Positions 43,451 through 52,707 of a DNA stretch of 64,000 nt are shown piece after piece (position 1 is the stretch's first letter; the number at the start of each line of letters is the position of its first letter). This DNA is from Cesiribacter sp964504565. GTDB taxonomy: Bacteria > Bacteroidota > Bacteroidia > Cytophagales > Cyclobacteriaceae. The notes beneath the pieces were generated by a model. That model was not told the DNA's origin. It ran no database searches and saw only the letters and a list, made by a program, of their open reading frames with translations. The stretch spans positions 62,001 through 126,000 of the forward strand of contig CAZDEY010000001.1 of NCBI GenBank assembly GCA_964504565.1. Direction: 5' to 3'. The position numbers and the translations under genes are program-made.

Positions 43451-46006
43451 ATGTTACTAATAGATAAATTAGTGGAAGATATTCTTTCTGACGAGTATTT
43501 CCTGAAATTATTTGAGTTATGCACTTTATCTTCTGTGTCCTATAACTTTCAAAAAAATTATACTCAGTCAAGATTGACTAACAAAGAATTTTTAGACTCT
43601 CTTAAGTTTGCTGACATTTTATCAAACTCTAAATTATCCGAAGCTCGTACAAAAGCTTATCAGATAATTACAGCATTAAACTCTACTTACAAATCAGATC
43701 CATACTATAAAACAGTTTCAAAATCTGTGTTTGCGAAGTTAGGAAATTTCCCTGCAATCTCTTTCTTAGTAAACAAAAATAAAAATCAGGCTTCTTTACC
43801 CTTAATAAATCAAGTTGAATTACTTTATAAGCAGCTAGTACAGCAAGTACCCGATTCCGAAAACTTAGTTTTTACTGACTCACAATACGAGTTATTTTCA
43901 AAAATAAGTAATAGTACAGAGTTTAGTTTCTCTGGTCCAACATCAATGGGCAAATCCTTTCTAATTAAATCATTTATTAAGAAAGTTATTAGAAATTCAC
44001 CCCCAGAAAATATTTGTATCGTGGTTCCAACCAGAGCCTTAATAAATCAATTTTCTATTGATCTAAAATTAGAACTAAAGGTACCCCTAGAGCAATATAG
44101 ATATAGAATACTGACGAACTCAAATGTTTCTGAAGTGATTATTGATGAAGGATTTAATTACATATTGGTTCTTACTCCTGAGCGTTTAATAAGTTATATA
44201 TCTCAAATAAATAATCCTAAAATAGGTTTTCTTTTCATAGATGAAGCTCACAAATTGGCAAGTCAAAATGATCATAGAAGCGTAACGACCTATACTGCAA
44301 TTGAGAAAGTTCAAAAAAGATATGGCTATATAAAACTATATTTTTCCTCACCTAATGTATCCAATCCAGAAGTATTTCTAAAATTATTTGACAGAGTTAA
44401 TACTACTAACTCATATTCTACAGATGAATCACCTGTAGCACAGAATCTTTACTTTGTAGATTTATTAAACAAAACTGTTGAGCTACATTTGAATAATAAA
44501 ATATTGAATGTGGGTGATGGCATCGATATTAGTTCAATATCTAACGAAATAGAATTTATCGCAAAAGTCGGCAAAAACAGAAATAACCTTATATACTGTA
44601 ATTCTAAAAGGCATACTATTGAAAAAGCTATCGAGTTTGCAGAAAAAACTGATAAAATAAAAATTAACGACTCAATTGCTCGCGCAATTAAGAATATCAC
44701 TACCTATATACACCCTGATTATTATCTTGCAGATTTACTCGAAAAAGGCGTTGCTTATCACTACGGGAAATTACCACAAGTTATTAGAATTTTAATCGAA
44801 GATTTATATAAACAGGAACATATTCAAAATGTATTTTGCACTTCAACATTGTTAGAGGGCATTAATATGCCTACAAAGAATGTTTTTATTTTAGATAACA
44901 GAAACGGGCGCAGCAAACTTGAACCTATTGACTTTTGGAACTTATCAGGTAGAGCTGGTCGCCTTGCCAAAGAACTCGAAGGAAACATTTTCTGTGTTCA
45001 ATATGAAGGTTTTACATGGGATAATAAATCGATATTTAAAAAAGAGAAAATCAACCTTAAGCCTACTGTTCTCAACAGAATTGACCGAAACCTAATTAAA
45101 ATAGAAAAGATTTTAGAGAGTAAAAATATATCCGGAAGTGAAACTGAGAAAGAAATACTTAAGTACATTTCTAATATTATTAAATCAGATACCTTGGAAA
45201 TTGAAAGTAATTACCAAAGTCCTATAATTAACAAGCTAATAGAAAAAAACAAATTGAAAATTATAGACTTGGCTCTTGAGAAAACAAAGGACTATTCAAT
45301 ACCAAATTCCATTCTAAATTTTAATCAAACAATTGATTTTACCATTCAAAACAATGTTTATTTAACTCTTTTGAATTCCACAGATAAAATCACTCTTCCC
45401 TCTAGTAGCAGTATAACTTATGAGATTTGCCTTATGGTTTTAAATAAACTATACGATTTATATAGTTGGCAAAGTGCAGAAAAGAAGTTAAATAAACGTG
45501 AAAGCCTAACTTACTATTCTTTGCTAATGAATCAGTGGATAAATGGGTTTTCTTTAAATCAAATTATTTCTCAATCAATAGACTGGAAGGATAGAAACAA
45601 TGGCAATATTATGGTGTCATTTAATGAGTATGAACTATTTAATAAAAAGAATAAAAAACACATTAATTTATTAATAGAGTACATCATAGATGATATAGAG
45701 TACGTACTTCGCTTTTTATTAGAAAAATACTTTAATCATTACTACCAAATTGTCGCAAAAATAAAAGGGTCTGAAGGAGCTGGAGAAAATTGGGCAACTC
45801 TTTTAGAATATGGAACACAGAATCGTATAGTTATTGCATTACAAAATATTGGCATTTCCAGAAATACAGCTATAAAAATTTATCGCAATCATCCTGATTG
45901 TTTAAATATTATCAATGGCAAATTAAGCTCTGTAAATAAACAAAGACTTTTGGATCGCATGGATCAAAACTCATTAGATTACAATGAAATTATCCGAGTT
46001 CTCTAA
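43451..46006 (+). CDS. hamB: Hachiman anti-phage system helicase HamB
   Basis: 851 residues. Superfamily 2 motifs are in order: Walker A FSGPTSMGKS (160-169), motif Ia VVPTRAL (191-197), TPERL (242-246), DEAH box in LFIDEAHKLA (264-267), FSSPN as motif III and SGRAGRLAKELEGN as motif VI. A long C-terminal helical region of ~300 residues follows. HamB is the DNA-sensing helicase partner of HamA. The gene has the same AT-rich composition as hamA and together they form a complete two-gene system. Confidence 0.93.
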   Translation: MLLIDKLVEDILSDEYFLKLFELCTLSSVSYNFQKNYTQSRLTNKEFLDSLKFADILSNSKLSEARTKAYQIITALNSTYKSDPYYKTVSKSVFAKLGNFPAISFLVNKNKNQASLPLINQVELLYKQLVQQVPDSENLVFTDSQYELFSKISNSTEFSFSGPTSMGKSFLIKSFIKKVIRNSPPENICIVVPTRALINQFSIDLKLELKVPLEQYRYRILTNSNVSEVIIDEGFNYILVLTPERLISYISQINNPKIGFLFIDEAHKLASQNDHRSVTTYTAIEKVQKRYGYIKLYFSSPNVSNPEVFLKLFDRVNTTNSYSTDESPVAQNLYFVDLLNKTVELHLNNKILNVGDGIDISSISNEIEFIAKVGKNRNNLIYCNSKRHTIEKAIEFAEKTDKIKINDSIARAIKNITTYIHPDYYLADLLEKGVAYHYGKLPQVIRILIEDLYKQEHIQNVFCTSTLLEGINMPTKNVFILDNRNGRSKLEPIDFWNLSGRAGRLAKELEGNIFCVQYEGFTWDNKSIFKKEKINLKPTVLNRIDRNLIKIEKILESKNISGSETEKEILKYISNIIKSDTLEIESNYQSPIINKLIEKNKLKIIDLALEKTKDYSIPNSILNFNQTIDFTIQNNVYLTLLNSTDKITLPSSSSITYEICLMVLNKLYDLYSWQSAEKKLNKRESLTYYSLLMNQWINGFSLNQIISQSIDWKDRNNGNIMVSFNEYELFNKKNKKHINLLIEYIIDDIEYVLRFLLEKYFNHYYQIVAKIKGSEGAGENWATLLEYGTQNRIVIALQNIGISRNTAIKIYRNHPDCLNIINGKLSSVNKQRLLDRMDQNSLDYNEIIRVL

Positions 46007-46385
46007 GATTTTAAAAGTTATCGATTCCGAATCTTCAAGTCGCAAGTAAGTAGTGAGGCATTAAAAATACTGATGTAGTTAGAGGTAATACATTATTAAA
46101 TACTTTACACATTCCACCTAATTAAAAAAGCCCAGAAACCAGTCCTGAGCCTTCACAGAGACTCAATCTGTTTGTCGCGCTAGGCGTATACCAGAAACTT
46201 ACTGGCTTCGCTGTAGTCCTTTATTTGTCCCATATTTTTACTCACAGATCAGGTCCTCATATACCTTAACCGCAAAGTGACCTGTGAAGACGCAAGCTCC
46301 GAAAAAAATAGGTTTTTGCTTAGCTCAGGGCGGCGGCCCTGAATTGAGGCTATTGATGCAGAAAGTATAATCTAGCACCCTCACC
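46007..46385. other. Right flank of the Hachiman island, with a GC-rich hairpin
   Basis: No gene seen. A hairpin TCAGGGC-GGCG-GCCCTGA lies at 46325-46342. No clear terminator for hamB or direct repeat with the left flank was found by eye. Confidence 0.45.
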
Positions 46386-47549
46386 TCAACCAGCCGGTAC
46401 TCTATTCTTCACTTCCTGCTTAACTACCACCTTCTTCCGCTCAGCCTTCACCCCCATTACCAGATGCAGAAAATCTATGCGCCGAATTACAAACTCGTAG
46501 AGTAACCAGCAAATACCAAAGGTACCAACGCTCAGGTACAGGAATTTAGGCGCCAATGCCCAGTCCTTATTTATAATAAAGTAGGCCAGTACTATAATTA
46601 CGGTCTGGTGCAGAATATAGAAGGGGTAAACGGCGCGGTTGCAGTAAGCAATGGCTTTACTGGGCTTATTCAAATAGGTAGCTGCCAGGCCAAACAGGCC
46701 AAACACCCAGCTCAGCATATTTACCTGGTTGAACACCGCCTCGGGAAAGTGGCGCTGCCAGCCATCTTCAAAGTGGATTATAGTAATAAAGCAGATGAAA
46801 GCCATTATGCCAACCGCTAAGTAGTTGCGGTAGTACTGCTGAATATTCTGCCAGAAATTGGCCCGCACCGCCACCAGCAAATAGCCGTACAGAAATAGCA
46901 CTAAATTGTATACCAAATTGAACCAGTCATCAACCAGTCCGTGGGTTATAGGGAAGAAAGGATCGAGAAACCACTCCAGTTGCAGCAGGGGAACGGCCAA
47001 CCAGTAAAGTCCGAAGCGGGTAGCGCACAGGCGGCGCATCAGGTTTAGTATACTGCAATTGGGGCGCGGACGCAGGTACAAAAACACCGGAAGCAGTACT
47101 AGGGAATACACCAGTATGTAGGGCAGAAACCAGAGGTGGTGCCAGCTAAGGTTACCCGTTGGGTACTCGCCAATAAAGGCTTGCGCAGGCCAGAAGTCCA
47201 GATAGCTGCCGGTAAATTGTCCGTGGGCAATGCGTTCTATATATACCTGCGGCGGCACAATTACTAGTATACCAAACACCAGAGGCACCAGCAGCCGTAA
47301 AATGCGTTCGCCGGCAAATTGCCCGCCCGTGCGCTTGCCCAGCGAAAAGTAGGTGCCCATTCCGGAAATAATAAAGAGAAGCGGCATACGCCAGCGGTTC
47401 AGGAATACCATAGGATATTGTAGCCATTCGTACTCCCAATTATTTTTGATGTGCCAACCCCAGGGTACAAAAAACATGCCTACGTGGTATAAAATCAGCA
47501 GGCCAAATGCTAGTACCCGCAGCCAGTCCATATCGTAGCGGCGTTCCAT
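46386..47549 (-). CDS. Acyltransferase family 3 membrane protein (OafA/MdoC-like)
   Basis: 387 residues, about ten helices. The N-terminus MERRYDMDWLRVLAFGLLIL with YHVGMFF holds the family's conserved DxLR/H region, and NRWRMPLLFIISGMGTYFSL the FxxSG motif; AGERILRLLVPLVFGILV follows the usual pattern. Such proteins transfer acyl groups to sugars, often on exported polysaccharide or osmoregulated glucans. Single gene; target unknown. It ends in a basic cytoplasmic tail. Confidence 0.88.
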   Translation of the reverse strand: MERRYDMDWLRVLAFGLLILYHVGMFFVPWGWHIKNNWEYEWLQYPMVFLNRWRMPLLFIISGMGTYFSLGKRTGGQFAGERILRLLVPLVFGILVIVPPQVYIERIAHGQFTGSYLDFWPAQAFIGEYPTGNLSWHHLWFLPYILVYSLVLLPVFLYLRPRPNCSILNLMRRLCATRFGLYWLAVPLLQLEWFLDPFFPITHGLVDDWFNLVYNLVLFLYGYLLVAVRANFWQNIQQYYRNYLAVGIMAFICFITIIHFEDGWQRHFPEAVFNQVNMLSWVFGLFGLAATYLNKPSKAIAYCNRAVYPFYILHQTVIIVLAYFIINKDWALAPKFLYLSVGTFGICWLLYEFVIRRIDFLHLVMGVKAERKKVVVKQEVKNRVPAG

Positions 47550-47678
47550 AAGCGTGTGGTTTAGGGCAAACCAACAGCATTATTTTTGCCTTGGCAATTT
47601 TATGGTTTGGGCAGCAAAGCTCTGGGAGCATTAACCGGATTTTGGTACCAATAACAAGGATTTGGGATAACCGGCAAG

Positions 47679-48554
47679 CTAACTGTTAGTCATCCGTCGG
47701 TTGAATTCGGGAATAAAGTTGCGCGATACGGGTATGGTATCGGGGCTATTTTTAAGGATCACTGTATAGCCCTGGGCATTGCCGCTAACCCTATCTACAT
47801 AAGTTAAATTTAACAGGTACGAGCGGTGCGTTCGCATAATTTGGGCATAAGGCTTTAATAGACTTTCCAGTCGTTTTAGGCTCAGGCGTTTCATTAGCTT
47901 TTCGCCACTCGCCAGGTGCAGGTTTATATAGTTTCCATCGGCCTGGGCGTAGGCTAGTTCAGCAGGAGTTAATTCAAAGGTTTCAGCCTGCACTTCGGTT
48001 TCAATAAGTAATGGCTGTGGTGTAGGCTCTGGTTTAGGTAGCGTAGCTGGTTCGGGCTTATGGGTAGGGTTCAGCTTCTGAGCCAAGGCCTGCGCCAGTG
48101 CCTGATTCTTTAAAAACTGAATATTAAGGTTAACCGAAACTATCAGGGTAGCCAACAGACCGCCTACTAACAGAGCATTGGTTATTTCTTCCTGCAAATA
48201 TGCATACGACCAGTTATCCGGATTGGTATAAATAACATCCCGAACCAAGAAATTGCCAATACCTGTCAGTAGCAAAACTCCTACAATCAGCAGCAGTTCG
48301 CGCAGCACAGTCCAGTGGTCAATGGTTCGCCGGAACTGCCGCAGTACCAAAGCGGCCATCAATAGAAAAGCCAGCGGCAAGGCGGTGTGGATTAGGCAGA
48401 TCCAGAAAAAGCTAAAGCGGTGTTCACTAAAATTAATATTGAACGGCTGAATAAAGTAATTAAAACCAAAGGCCAGCAAAAACAGCACAATACAGATCTG
48501 CCAGAGCTTTTGCCCTTCGTAGTAATACGGGTATGGCTGGTTTAGAAAATGCAT
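47679..48554 (-). CDS. LytTR-type DNA-binding regulator with membrane sensor part
   Basis: 291 residues from ATG 48554; the TTG at 48575 would add seven residues. Four membrane helices in the N-terminal half (KLWQICIVLFLLAFGFNYFI, CLIHTALPLAFLLMAALVL, LLLIVGVLLLTGIGNFLV, ALLVGGLLATLIVSVNLNIQ), a Pro-rich linker, then a LytTR domain (AYAQADGNYINLHLASGEKL, SLKRLESLLKPYAQIMRTHRS in part). A membrane-bound, one-component transcription factor. A decayed copy of its first codons lies at 50530-50582. Confidence 0.9.
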   Translation of the reverse strand: MHFLNQPYPYYYEGQKLWQICIVLFLLAFGFNYFIQPFNINFSEHRFSFFWICLIHTALPLAFLLMAALVLRQFRRTIDHWTVLRELLLIVGVLLLTGIGNFLVRDVIYTNPDNWSYAYLQEEITNALLVGGLLATLIVSVNLNIQFLKNQALAQALAQKLNPTHKPEPATLPKPEPTPQPLLIETEVQAETFELTPAELAYAQADGNYINLHLASGEKLMKRLSLKRLESLLKPYAQIMRTHRSYLLNLTYVDRVSGNAQGYTVILKNSPDTIPVSRNFIPEFNRRMTNS

Positions 48555-48650
48555 TGTGGCAGGAAAGTTATACAAAATCTATATTAGAATTAGATAGCAG
48601 GTGTTTGATTGCATACTATTCAGAAATAAACTGTTTATTTAAACAGCCAT

Positions 48651-48684
48651 TTTGTACAAACGAGTAATGTTTTGTGTATCTTTG
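48651..48684 (+). promoter_or_regulatory. Possible promoter of the interrupted lipoprotein gene
   Basis: TATCTTTG at 48677-48684 fits the -7 consensus TAnnTTTG, with TTTG at 48651-48654 as -33. The spacing is slightly long. It lies 34 bp before the start at 48719. Confidence 0.4.
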
Positions 48685-48718
48685 AAGAATATTTCTCTTA
48701 TAAATTCTCAAGTATTTC

Positions 48719-50401
48719 ATGAAAAATTTTTGGTTGGCCACCCTGCTTCTTCCATTATTTCTATTTGTTCAGTGCTCTAAGGAAGAGAACCCAATTGATG
48801 ACCCTGAACCTATTAGCCCACCGCAACCGGTAGATTTCCAGATTATACTAGAAGGCGATCCGGAAGTACTGCACTTAAGCGAGTTAATATCAGTTCCTCT
48901 GGATAGTTTTGAAAATATTGTAAGCGTAAAGTATTTACTTGGTGATACTGAGATTTCTTCCACCACTGAGTATCCGTTTGAATTCACGTGGCAGACTACT
49001 AATGTAGAAGATGGTGAATACCGTATAAAAGCGGTTGTAGAAGACCAACCGGATAACATCTCTAGGATTTCAGAAAGCTTTGTGGATGTAGTAGTGAAGA
49101 ATGTGTTGTTCATTGCCACTATCCCAGAAGGCTTTGTTACCAATTCTGATAACAACAATAGCAATTATACTACTATAGAAAGGTGGCTCTACCTAACCTC
49201 GCCTAAGGGTGAACTAATAGGCGAGGTTGTTAAAGTAGAGGATAATAATAGCTATGAATGGTAAAGACCTAAAGCATATTTAAACGATAGCTTATCGCTA
49301 AACCTATTTACTATTATCTTTAATAATTTAAATAAGGAAACTCGTTACACGTTCACTGCTTTATCAGATTTTAACAGGTCTGCGTTCAACGTAAAAGTCG
49401 ATGATGTATACCCTATTCAGGATAATAGAAATATAACCGTAGGAAAGGACGTACTACATGAAAGTTACCTATTCTTGAGCGCTATTAATAGACATTACTT
49501 TGGGACAACAAATGGCTTATCTGGCGATTATGAAGCTCAGCTTTCAGTACCTTTCCATGGAGACGGCGATAAGCTAATGAACTTTGTTCACGACATTTCA
49601 AATGGTGAGGAAGACGTTTACTATTATATAACTACCCCTGACGAAAGGGTAGCCGATCTTAACCTAAACCTTTCTGATTTTAGGCTTATGGAAAAACGCA
49701 GGCTAACAGTACCAGCAGGATATAATAATCTTGCAATTTCCACATATTTTCAATCTGGCAAGTACCTAGATGGACATCCATATTTCGTTCAACGACCGTC
49801 TAATAGAGAGGCATACTACCACGTAACCGAGGGCAGCACAAAAATGTGGTTAGCTATGGATTCAGAAGACAACAAAAGTAGCTTTACGTACACATACCCA
49901 ATTTCTGAGGTTGAGAGCGAAATAAAGGTGCCTAATCATAAACCAGTGTACGCGACTGGTACCGCTAACGAGCTAACCTTTACCGGAAACCCCGACATTG
50001 TTCAGTTAACCTGGTCAAGCTTTGAAACTATAGGTGAAGAAACTAAGCGGTTATCAATCACTCAAACTTATGAGGCTAACGATGATATTCTAATTTTGGA
50101 GCCAAACATACCTCAAACATTACTTGAGGCACACCCTGAACTTGTTTCACTATCCGAAAACCTAAAAAATAGCAGCGCTAGTACCCTGGACTATATTAAT
50201 ATAAATTCATTCAACGATTATCTGGATTATTTCGAGGAAGGGATCTTCAGGAATGAATACTTTATGTTTGAACAAACAGGTGGGTATTCCATCCACCGGG
50301 TTTATCCTTCGGTTGATGGGGGCATCGTCCAGCGCGAACTAAACCAATATCATGAACTCAATAGTGAGAGTAAGACCAGGGTATTGTTGAATCCTGAATA
50401 G
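48719..50401 (+). pseudogene. Large Ig-like domain lipoprotein gene with one in-frame stop
   Basis: A single frame of 561 codons is open from ATG 48719 to the TAG at 50401 except for one TAA at 49262-49264 (…NNSYEW-stop-RPKAYLNDSL…). No base shift is needed on either side. The leader is MKNFWLATLLLPLFLFVQC (lipobox FVQC), and residues ~35-125 form an Ig-like domain (YPFEFTWQTTNVEDGEYRIK). The second half has no family that I know and no own start except a weak TTG at 49475. A CAA-to-TAA or TTA-to-TAA change would explain it. Either a recent pseudogene, a sequencing error, or readthrough. Confidence 0.75.
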
Positions 50402-50529
50402 TAACTACAAATTTGTTTTCAATATTTCGTAGGCGTTATTTATTGGAGGTTACTGAAAATAGTCGCGAGAGTTTAAAGACTAATCACCGGATTTAAGATA
50501 CTTAAAAATAAGACTTCTGGAGAAGGCAA

Positions 50530-50582
50530 AAAGCTTTGGCCCTTCATAGTAATACGGGTTATGGCTGGTTTAGGAAGTTCAT
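50530..50582 (-). pseudogene. Remnant of the 5' end of a LytTR regulator gene
   Basis: The minus strand reads ATG AAC TTC CTA AAC CAG CCA and continues with the codons for YPYYYEG after a one-base insertion, closely matching the first 17 codons of the LytTR gene at 48554 (MHFLNQPYPYYYEGQKL). About 45 of 53 bases agree. Nothing else of the gene is left. The surrounding gap 50402-50685 holds no other feature. Confidence 0.65.
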
Positions 50583-50685
50583 CTTTTCTAAAAGGCAAGT
50601 TACGGAATACCGCTTAAAGGCAGCACCCTATAGTCAAAACTAAAGCTCCAGTGGGTATATTTAAGTAAGTACTATTTACAGTATT

Positions 50686-51126
50686 ATGCTGAACATCCGG
50701 AATTTTGAAAAGAGCATAGACAGCAAAATTGTAGAGTGTGGTTATAGCTACTACAAAAACAGTTATCTGGAAGAAGTAGAACTAGTAGATATTGGGGAAT
50801 ATAGCGCTTTGGTATTAGGTAGTGAGGAGTATTCGGTATATATACGAGTAGATACGAACGATGAAATTACTGAACACACCTGTACTTGCCCCTACGATTG
50901 GGGCGAGGTTTGTAAGCATCGGGTAGCCGTTCTTTACAATAGAAGAAATAACCAAAAGAATTCAGGAGCGGAAATAAGTGCCAAAACTATTTTTCTAAAG
51001 CAAGAATTAGCCTCTTTTACTAAAGAAGAATTAAAGGCACTAGTTTTCAAATTATCAAAACAGAACCGGGCTATTCGCGATGAGTTACTTTGGGAATTAG
51101 GGTACGAAGAGGACAGTGCTGATTGA
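50686..51126 (+). CDS. SWIM zinc-finger domain protein
   Basis: 146 residues. The SWIM motif CTCPYDWGEVCKHRVAVLY (CxC-x8-CxH form) lies at about 66-82, after a beta-rich start (NIRNFEKSIDSKIVECGYSYY). A short C-terminal helical part follows (FTKEELKALVFKLSKQN). SWIM fingers bind DNA or proteins; stand-alone bacterial copies often accompany SNF2 helicases, but none is next to it here. Cytoplasmic. Confidence 0.85.
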   Translation: MLNIRNFEKSIDSKIVECGYSYYKNSYLEEVELVDIGEYSALVLGSEEYSVYIRVDTNDEITEHTCTCPYDWGEVCKHRVAVLYNRRNNQKNSGAEISAKTIFLKQELASFTKEELKALVFKLSKQNRAIRDELLWELGYEEDSAD

Positions 51127-51200
51127 AAAATTTAACACCTAAGCCCATTCTAACTTACATTTCAACCAACCCTACTCGCTAAATTGCCTATATTCAGCAA

Positions 51201-51632
51201 GTGAAAATAGTACTACTAATTAGCCTGCAGCTTGCAATAGCCACCGTAACCTATAGTCAGGATTCTTTAGCCCGTTGCACCGAGCCAGCCCTGACCGAGT
51301 TTGAAGGCGAGCCGGTATACGCTCATTCTGAAACAGAAGTAGAGTTTGATGCAGCCAAGTTATATAAATACATTACTGACAATTTGACTATTCCTACATA
51401 TCAGGAAGCTCCGTCTTCATCGTACTATGTAAAGATTCTTATAGATAAAGAAGGGAAAGTACGAGATATATGCTACCTACGGCCAAAATTTCCAAATATA
51501 GCCGACGTTCAAATATTAAATAATATTGCTAATTGTCTTTCTACATTCAATGAATTTGAACCGCCAATCAAGGATGGAAAACCGGTCAATTCCTTTAAAG
51601 TCTTCCCAGTTAAAATTTGTCTTCGGAGATAG
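51201..51632 (+). CDS. Exported TonB C-terminal-like protein
   Basis: 143 residues, GTG start, signal peptide (MKIVLLISLQLAIATVTYSQ). The mature part reads like a TonB C-terminal fold: LYKYITDNLTIPTYQE, SYYVKILIDKEGKVRDICYL and PVNSFKVFPVKICL. It lacks the membrane anchor and proline-rich linker of true TonB, so it is not an energy transducer by itself. Such short secreted versions are common in Bacteroidota; role unknown. Confidence 0.72.
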   Translation: MKIVLLISLQLAIATVTYSQDSLARCTEPALTEFEGEPVYAHSETEVEFDAAKLYKYITDNLTIPTYQEAPSSSYYVKILIDKEGKVRDICYLRPKFPNIADVQILNNIANCLSTFNEFEPPIKDGKPVNSFKVFPVKICLRR

Positions 51633-51942
51633 GTTAGTAATCTTCCTAGATCTCTTTCAACCCCTAACCCACTAACATCCTCATCAATCCCCAACTAGCC
51701 CTAACTGGCCCTAACTGGCGCGGAACTTACAGATGCGTTAAAACTCTTTTCTTAAGACTAGGACTCAGTGGGGAGTCCGTATTTTCTACATGTAGAAGGG
51801 TTTTTAAAGAAGTAAAGTACCTATAAAGTATTTAACATCACAATCTTACTTAGCATCTTCCTTATGTACCTTACTTTCGGTTGCGCCACAATGGAACCTC
51901 CCATACATTTCGCGCTTTGCAAGTGAGCTAATCACCATAGTG

Positions 51943-52149
51943 TATTCAATAAACAGATTCCCCTAGAATTCACTCCGCTAGGCTGCGTAAATTCGGGGAA
52001 TGACGGTTTTACTAACGTCGTCATTATCCGAATCATACATAATAGTACTAAGCAGGTTTCTGAGTGCTGCGGGCGAAAAAATTTAGCCGTCATTCCCCGA
52101 ATTTGTGTAGATAACGGAATAAATTATAGGGGAATCTGCTAATCGAATA
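51943..52149. repeat. MITE-like element with imperfect terminal inverted repeats
   Basis: Ends TATTCAATAAACAGATTCCC... and ...GGGAATCTGCTAATCGAATA are 20/23 complementary, and the inner pair AAATTCGGGGAATGACGG (51989-52006) and its exact complement (52087-52104) adds 18 perfect pairs. No coding capacity. The right half recurs at 5155-5248. The rest of the gap 51633-52185 holds short CCCTAACTGG direct repeats (about 51698-51719) and no gene. Confidence 0.7.
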
Positions 52150-52185
52150 AGTATGAGTTAAGCCAGCGTACACCTGTAAACCGGC

Positions 52186-52707
52186 TTAGTTATTAACTTT
52201 AAACTTGTACACCGTACCGTAGTCGGCCTTTTCCATCATCACTTTATCTAAGGGCAAATTGTTTAGCAGGTGAAAAGCACTGCGGATTATTCCGGCGTGG
52301 GTAATTATAAGAACTTTGTTTAGTACCGGCAGTTCGTTTAGAAACTCTTGAAACCGGGCTACTACTTGGGTAAGACTTTCGCCACCGGGCGGGGCTTGGC
52401 CTATATAGTTGTACATCCACCGGTTCAATTCCTCCTGATCCAGATCGTTCCAGGCCCGGTTTTCCCACTGTCCAAAGTTTACCTCCCTAAGTCGGGGGTC
52501 GTAGGTTGTGGGCAGCCCGGTAGCCTCGGCTAGCAAACGGCAGCGTTGCAAGGGGCTACTGTAAATCTTCTGGTAGGGCCCTTCTAATTTTGTAAGAACT
52601 GTTTGGTGAAGTACCGGATATTCAGGGGGCAGGGGCACATCGGTTTGGCCGTAGCAAATGCCTTTTTCAACCGCCGGGGCAATGTGGCGCACTAAATGAA
52701 TCTCCAT
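52186..52707 (-). CDS. cobC: Alpha-ribazole phosphatase (histidine phosphatase family)
   Basis: 173 residues from ATG 52707 (MEIHLVRHIAPAVEKGICYG), which places the catalytic RH motif at residues 7-8; upstream starts add a spurious extension. Other motifs: YSSPLQRCRLLA, LREVNFGQWENRAW and VLIITHAGIIRS. Position at the end of cobT-cobS identifies it as the phosphatase that removes phosphate from alpha-ribazole-5'-phosphate in cobalamin assembly. Overlaps cobS by 16 bp. Confidence 0.88.
   Translation of the reverse strand: MEIHLVRHIAPAVEKGICYGQTDVPLPPEYPVLHQTVLTKLEGPYQKIYSSPLQRCRLLAEATGLPTTYDPRLREVNFGQWENRAWNDLDQEELNRWMYNYIGQAPPGGESLTQVVARFQEFLNELPVLNKVLIITHAGIIRSAFHLLNNLPLDKVMMEKADYGTVYKFKVNN

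Noticed and set aside
49475..50401. Second half of the interrupted lipoprotein gene as an independent gene
   Set aside because: Its only start is a weak TTG, it lacks a leader, and the frame continues upstream without another stop to the TAA at 49262.
51698..51719. CCCTAACTGG direct repeats as a CRISPR array
   Set aside because: Only two or three short adjacent copies without unique spacers and without cas genes.
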